From: Cardiobacterium sp. Marseille-Q4385
Lineage (GTDB): Bacteria; Pseudomonadota; Gammaproteobacteria; Cardiobacteriales; Cardiobacteriaceae
DNA: 64,000 bases
Reading direction: 5' to 3'
Assembly: GCF_916618745.1 (NCBI RefSeq)
Contig: NZ_OU745373.1
Location: 1,812,501 to 1,876,500, forward strand
The notes beneath the pieces were generated by a model. The model saw nothing but the letters and a program-made list of their open reading frames with translations, was not told the origin of the DNA and ran no database searches. Below, piece by piece: positions 1 to 8,934 of this stretch (position 1 is the first letter of the stretch; each line of letters starts with the position of its first letter). The translations under genes were made by a program, and so were the position numbers.

Positions 1-795
1 GCGGTAATCCGTTTCGCCCAATGTTGCTTTCAGCGCGGCAATGGCGGCGTCAATCCAGGCGTCGCGTTCGCCGTTGTCCACCGCTTCTGCCGTCCATGTA
101 TCAGGGTGTGGCGGCACCCAATTTTCCGGGGTGCGGTAGAGCGCTTCGCCCTGTTGAGCGTAGAGTTCGCGGGCGATGTCGATAACGTAGTCGCCCTGGT
201 AGATGCCCTGTGGCAGGGCATAGTTGCCACCGCAGTGCTGCATGTAGCGCCAATAGACAGACAGGGCGAGGATATCCATCTGCCGCCCGGCGTCGTTGAC
301 GTAGTATTCGTTGTCCACCTGATGCCCGTTGGCACGCAGGATGTTGGCCAGCGTCGCGCCATAAGCAGCACCGCGTCCGTGGCCGACGTGCAATGGTCCG
401 GTCGGGTTGGCCGAGACGAATTCCAGCAGGATTTTTTGCGGGTTTTCCGCCTGATGGCGGCCGAAGTTTTCGCCTTCTTTGACGATGTTGACCAACACGG
501 CGCTGTCATGACCGCCGCCGAGACGTATGTTAATGAATCCCGGTCCGGCGACTTCCAGTGCAGCGATGCCCGCGTCCTGTGGCATGGCGGCAACGATGGC
601 GTCTGCGAGTTGACGCGGGTTGCTCTTGAAAATTTTGGCGTTTTGCAGGGCAACGTTGCTGGCAAAATCCCCATGATCAGGATTTTTGCAGCGTTCCAGT
701 TCCTTTGGTAAATCAAGTAGTTCTGCGTCAATGGCGCGCTCATGCGCAACCGCTTGCAGGGCGCTGGTCAGTCCCGACAGGATGAGGTCTTTCAC
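1..795 (-). CDS. argS: Arginyl-tRNA synthetase, N-terminal part (gene runs off the window)
   Basis: The enzyme charges tRNA-Arg with arginine in the cytoplasm. The reverse strand gives 265 uninterrupted codons from a GTG at 795 to the window edge, so the C-terminus is missing. Visible features are the class I signature HVGH preceded by FVSANPTGPL, the N-terminal additional domain of ArgRS, and VNDAGRQMDILALSVYWRY, all typical of ArgS. The GTG start (VKDLILSGLTSAL) is chosen because a GAGAAGAG ribosome-binding stretch lies just upstream and no ATG fits the family N-terminus. It is transcribed divergently from the glycogen operon. Identification is firm. Confidence 0.95.
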   Translation of the reverse strand, partial: MKDLILSGLTSALQAVAHERAIDAELLDLPKELERCKNPDHGDFASNVALQNAKIFKSNPRQLADAIVAAMPQDAGIAALEVAGPGFINIRLGGGHDSAVLVNIVKEGENFGRHQAENPQKILLEFVSANPTGPLHVGHGRGAAYGATLANILRANGHQVDNEYYVNDAGRQMDILALSVYWRYMQHCGGNYALPQGIYQGDYVIDIARELYAQQGEALYRTPENWVPPHPDTWTAEAVDNGERDAWIDAAIAALKATLGETDYR

Positions 796-1008
796 GGTAT
801 TTCTCTTCTCGCGATGGGTGAGTTGGACATTATGAGGGCAATTATTCTAGCGGCTTAACATTTCATTGCCAAATGCTTTTGCTGGTGTACATGTTCTTAA
901 ATAACAGGCGGGTAGCAGTGTTTTCGCACAAAAAAACACGTTAGCTTGGGGATTTAATTGTTGATAAAACAATGTCGTGTGTTTTTTTGTTAGACATTGC
1001 ATACGGAT

Positions 1009-1039
1009 GTGTTATTTTTACATTATGTGAAATTAACAC
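1009..1039. promoter_or_regulatory. Inverted repeat upstream of the glycogen operon
   Basis: GTGTTA at 1009-1014 and TAACAC at 1034-1039 form an inverted repeat whose AT-rich centre is also nearly symmetric, ending 31 bases before the malQ-glgB start codon. Just upstream, TTGCAT (997-1002) and CATTAT (1021-1026), 18 bases apart, could be a sigma-70 promoter, which would place the repeat over the -10 region. It may be an operator or a leader hairpin. No regulator is identified. Confidence 0.35.
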
Positions 1040-1070
1040 GACCGTTAGAGAAGACGGCCAGGAGCGCGTC

Positions 1071-4000
1071 ATGAACAGCGAACAGTTCAGGTTGCTGGGA
1101 ATTGAAACGGATTACTTTGCCGCAGACGGCAGTTTTGTGCGCGTTTCTGATGAAGTGTTGTCCTCGCTGGCAGCTATCCTTACCGCTCCCGGACAGCACC
1201 TCTCCACGAGTGTGCATTTCGACGAAGTATTCACGGTGTTGCCAGAAATGGTGGCATTGCTACCGATTGGCGGGCTGTTGCCACGCGTGGCAGCGGTCTT
1301 CCTTTTGAATGAACACGGGCAGAGTATTCCCTGTTCGTCCATCATGATGGAGGGTGGACGCATTGAGCTGCCGCCACTGCCCAGCGGCTATTACTCGCTG
1401 GAACTGCACAGCGCACACCAAATGCGGCGTTGCCTGCTGATCGTTGCTCCGCATTCCGTGTACCAGCCGGCGGCATTACGGCGCGGCGAGCGGTTGAGTG
1501 GAATCAATGTGCAGCTGTACAGTCTGCGTTCACAGCACAACTGGGGCATTGGAGATTTCGGGGATTTACGCCGCTTGGTGGCCGATTTCACCACCGATGG
1601 CATCGATTTCATCGGTATCAACCCGCTGCATGCCCTCTTTACCACCCATCCTAATTGGGCGAGCCCATACAGCCCCTCTTCACGGCGTTGGCTGAACCCT
1701 ATCTATCTCGACATTGACGACATGCGGCTCTTCCACATCTCGCCTTCGGCGCAGGCGTGGTACAACGAAGCTGCGACACAGAAGCAACTAGCCGAACTAC
1801 GGGCCGCCGAATGGGTGGATTATGCGCAGGTGTTGCCTTTCAAGCTGCGCGCGCTATATCTCGTCTTCCGCGACTTCTGTGATAGCGATGACCCTATCTT
1901 TGCCGCCGCACGCGAAGCTTTTGCCAAATTCGTCGAAGAACAGGGGCGCGAGTTGCGTCTCTACGGCACCTTTGAAGCGCTGGATCACTACTTCTACGCG
2001 CAGAACGCCACCGTGCCGTTCAGTGAAGACAGTGTCGGCTGGCTGGGCTGGCCGGAGGCTTACCGCTATCCCGATAGTGCCGCGGTCCTCGCTTTCTCCG
2101 CTGCGCATGAGGCAGACATCCGTTATTACATGTGGTTGCAATGGCTTTTGGCCGATCAGCTCGACAACCTGCGTCATTACTGCGGTGAACAGGGCATGAT
2201 TCTCGGCCTCTATGGCGATTTGGCCGTCGGCGTCTCGCGCGGCGGGGCGGATACCTGGATGCACCGCGATATGTACTGCCTACAAGTCTCGGTCGGTGCG
2301 CCGCCGGACGAATTCGGTCCCGCCGGGCAGAATTGGGGGCTGCCGCCGCTGCATCCGCAACGCCTGAAACGCAGCGGCTATCAAATCTTCATCAATATGC
2401 TGCGCGCCAACATGCGCTATTACGGCGTCCTGCGTATCGACCACGTCATGGCGCTGCACCGCCTATGGTGGATTGCCTACGGCAACAGCGCCAATCTCGG
2501 TGCTTACGTGCGCTACCCGCTGGCTGAACTGATGGCCATCCTTGCCCTCGAAAGTCGCCGCGCCCGCTGCGTCATCGTCGGCGAAGACCTCGGTATCGTG
2601 CCGGACGAAATGCGCGTCGCTCTCGGTGAATACGGCGTCTATTCCTACGGCGTGATGTACTTCAACCATAACGGCGCGCGCTATCTGTTGCCGGAAGAAT
2701 ATCCGGAACACGCCTTGGCCGTCGTCAGCACACACGATCTCGCGCCGCTCGCCGGTTACTGGGAAAAGAACGATCTCGACACCATGCAGCGTCTTGGCGT
2801 CTTCACCAGCGATGCCCAATACCAGAACCTGCTCGCCCAGCGCGAAAGCCGCAAAGGGCAAATCATCGCTGCGCTACACCAGACCGAACTGCTGAATGAA
2901 AGTGAAGACGGCGGCAAACTTGATGACACCATCACCCTGGCGCTGCACCGCTTCGTGGCGATGAGTCGCAGTCGCCTTTTTGCCATCCAGCCGGAAAACC
3001 TCTTGGGCGTCACCGCCTCCTTCAACATCCCCGGCATCGCCAATACCTATCCCAATTGGCGCTACCGCCTGCCGGAAGACACCGCTGCCATGGGCAAAAA
3101 CCCCCAACTGCATGACATGCTGCGGCAAATCGTCGCCACTCGTGCCCAACCACGCGAGCCGCTCCCTATCACGGCCGCTACCACCGCCATCACTACTACT
3201 ACCGGAGGAATCGAAGTGACATCCGTCGATAAATACCTAATAGATCAACTGTTTTCTGGCACCTTTGCTGACCCCTTCTCTTATTTGGGGCCGCATGAAA
3301 ACAGCAATGGCACTGCCCTGCGCGTCCTCCTGCCCGGTGCCGAGGCCGTGCGCGTGCTTGATCATGACAACCCGAAAAAAGTGCTGGCCGACATGAGCCT
3401 CCTGGATGAGCGGGGTTTCTTTATAGCCCGCCTCGAAGCGGATGTGCGCCGTTACCTCCTGCAAGTCCGCTACGGCGACAAAAACACCGTCATCATTGAA
3501 GACCCCTACCGCTTCGGCACTACCCTGCACGACTACGACAACTGGCTGCTCGCCGAAGGCACCCACCTACGGCCTTACGAACAATTCGGTTCGCACCTCG
3601 TTGAAATCGATGGTGTCGCGGGGGTCAGCTTCAGTGTCTGGGCGCCGAATGCGCGGCGCGTCTCCGTCGTCGGCGACTTCAACCTGTGGGATGGCCGCCG
3701 CCACGTCATGCGTTTTCACCCGCAAAGCGGCATTTGGGACATCTTCATCCCCGGCATCGGCGAGCACGCGCTCTACAAATACGAAATCCTGGATGTGAAC
3801 GGTAACATCCGCCTGAAATCCGACCCCTACGCCTTCGGCGCGCAACTGCGACCGGATACCGCATCCGTCGTTACCCGCCTGCCGGAACGCCAGCCCTATG
3901 ACCCTGAACGCATCACCGCGAACAGCATTGATGCGCCGATCAGCATCTATGAAGTCCACCTCGGCTCCTGGCGCCGAAACCCCGAAAACAACTTCTGGCT

Positions 4001-5417
4001 CAGCTACGCCCAGCTTGCCGACGAACTCATCCCCTACGTCAAAGAGATGGGCTTTACCCACATCGAACTGTTACCCGTTGCTGAATTCCCGTTTGACGGC
4101 TCCTGGGGCTACCAACCGATCGGACTCTATGCGCCGACCAGCCGCTTCGGTACTCCGCAAGAATTGTGCGACTTCATCGAAAAAGCCCACGATGCGGGCA
4201 TCCATGTCCTCCTTGACTGGGTTGTTGGCCACTTCCCGACTGACGAATACGGTCTTAACCGCTTCGACGGCACCCCGCTTTACGAGCACGCCGATCCGCG
4301 CGAAGGCTACCATCAGGACTGGAACACCCTCATCTACAACTTTGGCCGCCACGAAGTGCGCAACTTCTTGACCGGCAACGCCCTCTACTGGATCGAACAC
4401 TACGGTGTGGACGGCCTGCGTGTGGACGCCGTCGCCTCCATGATCTACCGCGATTACTCGCGTAAAGAAGGCGAATGGATCCCGAACCGCTACGGCGGGC
4501 GCGAAAACCTCGAAGCCATCAACTTCCTGCAACGCACCAACGCCATCCTGCAAAACGAACAGCGCGGCGTTGCCTCTATTGCCGAAGAAAGCACAGCTTT
4601 CACCGGTGTCAGCCATCCGACCGAAAGTGGCGGCCTTGGCTTCCAGTACAAATGGAACATGGGCTGGATGAACGACACCCTGCGTTACATGCAAGAAGAC
4701 CCGGTGCACCGCAAATACCACCACAACCTGCTCACCTTCGGCATGATTTACCAGTACAGCGAACACTTCGTGCTACCGCTCTCGCATGACGAAGTCGTGC
4801 ACGGCAAAGGCTCGCTGCTCTCGAAAATGCCGGGCGACTGCTGGCAGCAATTCGCTAACCTGCGCGCCTACTACGGCTATATGTGGGGTTATCCGGGCAA
4901 AAAACTGCTCTTCATGGGCGGCGAATTTGCCCAGGGTCGCGAATGGAACTACCAGGAAAGCCTTGACTGGTTCCTGCTTGAGCCCCAATACGGCGGCTGG
5001 CACGAAGGCGTACAAAAATGGGTGCGCGATCTTAACCACGCCTATCAGGAACACCCGGCATTGTGGAAACAAGACTGCAATCCGGAAGGCTTCGAATGGC
5101 TGGTGGTGGATGACGCCGAACAATCCGTCATCGCCTTTGCCCGCCACGGTGGCGACGGCAAACCCGTCATCATCGTCAGTAACTTCACCCCAGTGCCGCG
5201 TGAAAACTACCGCATCGGCGTCAGCCAGGCGGGACACTACCGCGAAATCCTCAACTCCGATGACACCCAGTACAACGGCAGTGGCGTCAGCGGCGGCAAA
5301 CACCTTGTGACGGACGATATTCCCAGCCACGGCAGGGGCCAATCGCTCAACCTCACCCTGCCGCCGCTCGGTACCATCTTCCTGGCCTACGAAGGTGAAA
5401 ACGGAGCAGAAGCATGA
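1071..5417 (+). CDS. malQ-glgB: Fused 4-alpha-glucanotransferase / 1,4-alpha-glucan branching enzyme
   Basis: One 1448-residue protein joins amylomaltase (GH77, about residues 1-700) to glycogen branching enzyme (GH13, about 716-1448). The MalQ half shows the nucleophile in LRIDHVMALHRLWW (D457), the acid/base in VGEDLG (E505) and STHDLAPLAGYW. The GlgB half carries an N-terminal CBM48-like domain (VSFSVWAPNARRVSVVGDFN), the nucleophile in GLRVDAVASMIY (D1119), the AEEST acid/base region (E1172/E1173) and LPLSHDEVVHGKGSL. ATG 1071 is preferred over upstream starts because AGGAG lies at 1060-1064 and MNSEQFRLLGIETDY fits a MalQ N-terminus. It heads the glycogen operon and overlaps glgX by 4 bases. 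The two enzymes are normally separate proteins. Confidence 0.93.
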   Translation: MNSEQFRLLGIETDYFAADGSFVRVSDEVLSSLAAILTAPGQHLSTSVHFDEVFTVLPEMVALLPIGGLLPRVAAVFLLNEHGQSIPCSSIMMEGGRIELPPLPSGYYSLELHSAHQMRRCLLIVAPHSVYQPAALRRGERLSGINVQLYSLRSQHNWGIGDFGDLRRLVADFTTDGIDFIGINPLHALFTTHPNWASPYSPSSRRWLNPIYLDIDDMRLFHISPSAQAWYNEAATQKQLAELRAAEWVDYAQVLPFKLRALYLVFRDFCDSDDPIFAAAREAFAKFVEEQGRELRLYGTFEALDHYFYAQNATVPFSEDSVGWLGWPEAYRYPDSAAVLAFSAAHEADIRYYMWLQWLLADQLDNLRHYCGEQGMILGLYGDLAVGVSRGGADTWMHRDMYCLQVSVGAPPDEFGPAGQNWGLPPLHPQRLKRSGYQIFINMLRANMRYYGVLRIDHVMALHRLWWIAYGNSANLGAYVRYPLAELMAILALESRRARCVIVGEDLGIVPDEMRVALGEYGVYSYGVMYFNHNGARYLLPEEYPEHALAVVSTHDLAPLAGYWEKNDLDTMQRLGVFTSDAQYQNLLAQRESRKGQIIAALHQTELLNESEDGGKLDDTITLALHRFVAMSRSRLFAIQPENLLGVTASFNIPGIANTYPNWRYRLPEDTAAMGKNPQLHDMLRQIVATRAQPREPLPITAATTAITTTTGGIEVTSVDKYLIDQLFSGTFADPFSYLGPHENSNGTALRVLLPGAEAVRVLDHDNPKKVLADMSLLDERGFFIARLEADVRRYLLQVRYGDKNTVIIEDPYRFGTTLHDYDNWLLAEGTHLRPYEQFGSHLVEIDGVAGVSFSVWAPNARRVSVVGDFNLWDGRRHVMRFHPQSGIWDIFIPGIGEHALYKYEILDVNGNIRLKSDPYAFGAQLRPDTASVVTRLPERQPYDPERITANSIDAPISIYEVHLGSWRRNPENNFWLSYAQLADELIPYVKEMGFTHIELLPVAEFPFDGSWGYQPIGLYAPTSRFGTPQELCDFIEKAHDAGIHVLLDWVVGHFPTDEYGLNRFDGTPLYEHADPREGYHQDWNTLIYNFGRHEVRNFLTGNALYWIEHYGVDGLRVDAVASMIYRDYSRKEGEWIPNRYGGRENLEAINFLQRTNAILQNEQRGVASIAEESTAFTGVSHPTESGGLGFQYKWNMGWMNDTLRYMQEDPVHRKYHHNLLTFGMIYQYSEHFVLPLSHDEVVHGKGSLLSKMPGDCWQQFANLRAYYGYMWGYPGKKLLFMGGEFAQGREWNYQESLDWFLLEPQYGGWHEGVQKWVRDLNHAYQEHPALWKQDCNPEGFEWLVVDDAEQSVIAFARHGGDGKPVIIVSNFTPVPRENYRIGVSQAGHYREILNSDDTQYNGSGVSGGKHLVTDDIPSHGRGQSLNLTLPPLGTIFLAYEGENGAEA
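3204..3218 (+). promoter_or_regulatory. Internal ribosome-binding site and GTG start for a free GlgB
   Basis: Inside the malQ-glgB frame, GGAGGA at 3204-3209 is followed six bases later by an in-frame GTG (3216-3218, codon 716). This is exactly where the low-complexity Thr/Ala linker ends and branching-enzyme sequence (VTSVDKYLIDQLF) begins. It looks like the original glgB translation start, retained after malQ lost its stop codon. Whether it is used is an inference. Confidence 0.5.
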
Positions 5418-7420
5418 AAATAGAACGCCCGCCGCTGCTCTGCCATCGCGGGCAACCCTATCCGCTCGGCAGCCATCTCACCACCGTTGACGGCAAAAGC
5501 GGGGTGAACTTCGCGCTGGTCAGTCGCCATGCCAGCGCCGTGACCCTCTGCCTCTATGGCCGGGATGGGGTGGAGACCCGCATTGACGTGCAGAACCGCA
5601 GCGACGACATCTGGCACATCTTCGTGGCAGGTATCAAAGCGGGGCAGCGTTACGGCTGGCGTGTGGACGGTCCGATGGAAGCGGGCAATTGCTACAACCC
5701 GCAGAAACTCCTGCTGGATCCCTACGCCCGCGCGCTGAACCACCTGCCCGAATACCGCACGGCGGACGAACTCGCGCTCTATCACCATACGGACCCGCGC
5801 GATAACGCGGCGGTAGCGGCGAAAAGCATCGTCGTCGCTCCCAGCGACTACGACTGGGAAGGCGACGTTCCGCTGCGCACCCCGTGGCGCGACACCATCA
5901 TTTACGAACTGCACGTCAAAGGCTACAGCCAGCGTAACCCCGCTATCCCGCCAGCCATACGCGGTACCTTCGCCGGACTTGCGCACGAAGCCAGCATCCG
6001 CCACCTCAAAGAACTCGGCATTACCGCCGTTGAGCTCCTGCCCATCAGCCAGCACCTTGACGAAGTCCACCTGCAACGGCGCGGCATGAGCAACTACTGG
6101 GGCTACAACGTTTACGCGCACAACATCCCTGACCGCCGCTACGGCAGCCACGATGACCTGCGCGACATGGTCAAAACCCTGCACCGTGCAGGCATCGAAG
6201 TCATCCTCGACGTCGTTTACAACCACACCGCCGAGCAGGATATCCACGGCCCCATGCTCTGCCAGCGCGGCATCGACAACCGCCTCTACTACTGGCAGAA
6301 CGCGCATGGCGACTACATCAACAACACCGGCTGCGGCAACACCCTAAATGCCAGCGAACCGCACGTCCTGCGCTGGATGCTCGACAGCCTGCGCTACTGG
6401 GTCGAAGAATTCCACATTGACGGCTTCCGCTACGACCTTGGCGCCACCCTGGGGCGGAAACCGACCTTCGACCCTTACGCCGCTTTTTTCACCGCCATCC
6501 GCCAGGATCCCGTGCTCTCGCGCTGCAAACACATCGCCGAACCCTGGGATACCGGTTCCGACGGCTACAACCTCGGCGGCTTCCCGCAGGGATTTTCCGA
6601 ATGGAATGGCCGCTATCGTGACGATATGCGCGGCTTCTGGTTGTGGGAAAACGGTTGGCTTGGCGCGCTGGCGCAGCGCCTCTCCGGTAGTGACGACATC
6701 TACCGCCACGACTGGCGCGGCGTGTACAGCTCCATCAACTTCAACACCGCCCACGACGGCTTCACCCTGCGCGATCTCACCAGTTACAGCTACAAACACA
6801 ACGAAGCAAACGGCGAAGACAACCGCGACGGCGACAGCCACAACTTCTCCTGGAACCACGGCATCGAAGGCGAAAGCGACGACCCCGCCATCAACCTCGC
6901 CCGCTACCACAGCCAAAAAGCCCTGTTGAGCAGTCTGTTACTTGCCAACGGCGTTCCTATGCTGCTCGCCGGCGACGAACTCGGTCACACCCAGCACGGC
7001 AACAACAACAGCTACTGCCAGGACAACGAAACCACTTGGCTGGACTGGGAAAAACCGGCTCCCCTGGTGCCATACGTCCGCACCCTTATCACCCTGCGCC
7101 GCGAGCTGGCGCAAGCAGGTGTGTATGACAGCTGGTGGCACCACGACAACGCCCGTTGGTACACCGCAGACGGACAACCGATGCAAGATGCCGACTGGCA
7201 CAACGAAGCGAGCAAAGCGCTGGTGCTGGCGTTGCAGGACAACTACCTGCTGCTTATCAATGCCAACCGCTGCCCGCAAACCTACTGCCTACCCGAAGGC
7301 TCGTGGCAACCGCTGCTCGCTGACGACGGCTATACCCAAGAAAACGACCGCGCTACCCTTGCCCACAAAGGAATCACCATCCTGCGCAAAAACAACGCGA
7401 AAACACAACCGGCAACATAA
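5414..7420 (+). CDS. glgX: Glycogen debranching enzyme GlgX
   Basis: The 668-residue protein hydrolyses alpha-1,6 branch points of phosphorylase-limit glycogen. It has an N-terminal CBM48-like domain (GVNFALVSRHASAVTLCLYG) and a GH13 isoamylase-type barrel. The nucleophile is in GFRYDLGATLGR (D341), the acid/base in HIAEPWDTG (E376), and FNTAHDGFTLRDL supplies the third carboxylate. NNNSYCQDNETTWLDW is a GlgX hallmark. Its ATG overlaps the preceding TGA (ATGA), indicating translational coupling to malQ-glgB. It is followed 11 bases later by glgC. Confidence 0.95.
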   Translation: MKIERPPLLCHRGQPYPLGSHLTTVDGKSGVNFALVSRHASAVTLCLYGRDGVETRIDVQNRSDDIWHIFVAGIKAGQRYGWRVDGPMEAGNCYNPQKLLLDPYARALNHLPEYRTADELALYHHTDPRDNAAVAAKSIVVAPSDYDWEGDVPLRTPWRDTIIYELHVKGYSQRNPAIPPAIRGTFAGLAHEASIRHLKELGITAVELLPISQHLDEVHLQRRGMSNYWGYNVYAHNIPDRRYGSHDDLRDMVKTLHRAGIEVILDVVYNHTAEQDIHGPMLCQRGIDNRLYYWQNAHGDYINNTGCGNTLNASEPHVLRWMLDSLRYWVEEFHIDGFRYDLGATLGRKPTFDPYAAFFTAIRQDPVLSRCKHIAEPWDTGSDGYNLGGFPQGFSEWNGRYRDDMRGFWLWENGWLGALAQRLSGSDDIYRHDWRGVYSSINFNTAHDGFTLRDLTSYSYKHNEANGEDNRDGDSHNFSWNHGIEGESDDPAINLARYHSQKALLSSLLLANGVPMLLAGDELGHTQHGNNNSYCQDNETTWLDWEKPAPLVPYVRTLITLRRELAQAGVYDSWWHHDNARWYTADGQPMQDADWHNEASKALVLALQDNYLLLINANRCPQTYCLPEGSWQPLLADDGYTQENDRATLAHKGITILRKNNAKTQPAT

Positions 7421-7431
7421 CGGAGACAAAC

Positions 7432-8796
7432 ATGAGTGCCAAAGAAAATACCCTGCCTTCCACCGAAGAAATCGCCAACCAAACCCTGGTTCTGATCCTG
7501 GCCGGCGGACGCGGCTCACGCCTCTACGAGCTGACCGATCAGCGTGCCAAACCGGCCGTGTACTTTGGCGGTGGTCACCGCATCATCGACTTTGCGCTAT
7601 CTAACTGCATCAACTCGGGTCTCCTCAAAATCGGCGTCATCACCCAATACGAAGCGCACTCACTCTTGCGCCACCTGCAACACGGCTGGTCCTTCCTGCC
7701 GCGCGAACGCGACCAGTTCGTCGATATGCTGCCGGCGCGTCAGCAGCTCAATGACCAAACCTGGTACCGGGGCACCGCCGATGCCGTGTGGCAAAACGTG
7801 CACATCATGAAAGAACACTACCGGCCCAAATACGTCCTCATACTTGCTGGTGATCACATCTACAAAATGGACTACATGCAAATGCTGCGTGACCACATCG
7901 CCTCGGGCGCCAAAGCCACCGTCGGCTGCATCGAAGTCCCGCGCGAACAAGCCGTCGCCTTCGGCGTCATGGCGGTGAACGAAAAACTCAAAGTCAAAGC
8001 CTTCGTTGAAAAACCCGAAGACCCACCCGCCATGCCCGACCGCCCCGGCTCATCACTGGCCTCAATGGGCATCTACGTCTTCGATGCCGACTACCTCTAC
8101 GAAGTCCTCGAACGCGAAGCGACGAGCCCCGACACCTCGCACGACTTCGGTAACGACGTCATCCCGGCCGCCGTGCGCGAAGGTGTGCTCTACGCCCACC
8201 CCTTCGAAAAATCTAGCAAGGGCCGCAACACCCAGGGCACCATCTACTGGCGCGACGTGGGTACCATCGACAGCTACTGGAGCGCGAACATTGACCTCGT
8301 CAGCGAATACCCGCAACTCGACATGTTCGACGAAAGCTGGCCGATCCGTACCGTGCCGAAACAAACCGCACCGACCAAATTCTTCTACAAGCACAACCAT
8401 ACCCGCACCATCGACAACTCGCTGATTGGCGGCAGCGGCGTGATTACCGATGCGGAAATCAGTAACTCCGTCATCTTTGACCGCGTCCAGGTCGCCGAAG
8501 GCAGCCACATCGAATACGCCGTCGTCCTGCCACAAGTGCGCATTGGCAAAAATTGCGTACTGCGCCGCTGCATCATCGACCGCAACTGCGGCATCCCGGA
8601 TGGCATGCAAATCGGCGTTGATGCCGAGCTGGACAAACAGCGCTTCCGCGTCAGCAAAGGCGGCGTCGTCCTCGTCACCAAAACCATGCTGGCTGCCCTT
8701 GCCGCTAAACAAAAACAAGCGGAGGAAGCCGCTAAACAAAAACAAGCGGAGGAAGCCGCCGAACAAAAACAAGCGGAGGAAGCCGCCGAACAATAA
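7432..8796 (+). CDS. glgC: Glucose-1-phosphate adenylyltransferase (ADP-glucose pyrophosphorylase)
   Basis: The enzyme makes ADP-glucose from glucose-1-phosphate and ATP, the committed step of bacterial glycogen synthesis. The 454-residue protein shows LILAGGRGSRLYELTDQRAKPAVYFGG near the N-terminus, AGDHIYKMDY and a C-terminal left-handed beta-helix region (RRCIIDRNCGIPDG). A GGAG site precedes ATG 7432. After the normal end of the family (about residue 423) it carries a repetitive Lys/Gln/Glu/Ala tail made of three 9-residue units (AKQKQAEEA), unlike the usual C-terminus. Lies between glgX and the DUF1877 gene. Confidence 0.95.
   Translation: MSAKENTLPSTEEIANQTLVLILAGGRGSRLYELTDQRAKPAVYFGGGHRIIDFALSNCINSGLLKIGVITQYEAHSLLRHLQHGWSFLPRERDQFVDMLPARQQLNDQTWYRGTADAVWQNVHIMKEHYRPKYVLILAGDHIYKMDYMQMLRDHIASGAKATVGCIEVPREQAVAFGVMAVNEKLKVKAFVEKPEDPPAMPDRPGSSLASMGIYVFDADYLYEVLEREATSPDTSHDFGNDVIPAAVREGVLYAHPFEKSSKGRNTQGTIYWRDVGTIDSYWSANIDLVSEYPQLDMFDESWPIRTVPKQTAPTKFFYKHNHTRTIDNSLIGGSGVITDAEISNSVIFDRVQVAEGSHIEYAVVLPQVRIGKNCVLRRCIIDRNCGIPDGMQIGVDAELDKQRFRVSKGGVVLVTKTMLAALAAKQKQAEEAAKQKQAEEAAEQKQAEEAAEQ
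8704..8784 (+). repeat. Three 27-bp tandem repeats encoding the GlgC tail
   Basis: Units at 8704-8730, 8731-8757 and 8758-8784 are identical except at two third/first positions (gct/gcc and aaa/gaa). Each encodes AKQKQAEEA or AEQKQAEEA in frame. The near identity suggests recent slippage or unequal exchange. Each unit also contains CAAGCGGAGGA. Confidence 0.9.
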
Positions 8797-8802
8797 CTCA
8801 CC

Positions 8803-8871
8803 ACGCGGCTTCTCGCTGATATAGAAAAACCCCTCCTCCATTGGGGGAGGGGATAGGTAAGAGAACCGCGT
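8803..8871. repeat. Nested inverted repeats after glgC
   Basis: Outer arms ACGCGGCTTCTC (8803-8814) and GAGAACCGCGT (8861-8871) enclose an inner hairpin CCCCTCC (8830-8836) / GGAGGGG (8846-8852). There is no T-run, so it is not a classical terminator. It may be an mRNA-stabilising or REP-like element inside the glg operon. Confidence 0.45.
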
Positions 8872-8934
8872 AGAGACAACCCCACCAAGCGGAACAACCA
8901 CACAATTTGAACAAAAACCAATTGGAGATAGACC

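Noticed and set aside
106..711. Plus-strand 201-codon open frame and a minus-strand 239-codon frame over argS
   Set aside because: The third reading (minus strand, GTG 795) carries the ArgRS motifs HVGH and VNDAGRQMD; the others are GC-rich shadows without family sequence.
972..1070. Upstream in-frame extension of malQ-glgB
   Set aside because: The added 33 residues lie over the promoter region and are not MalQ sequence; AGGAG precedes ATG 1071.
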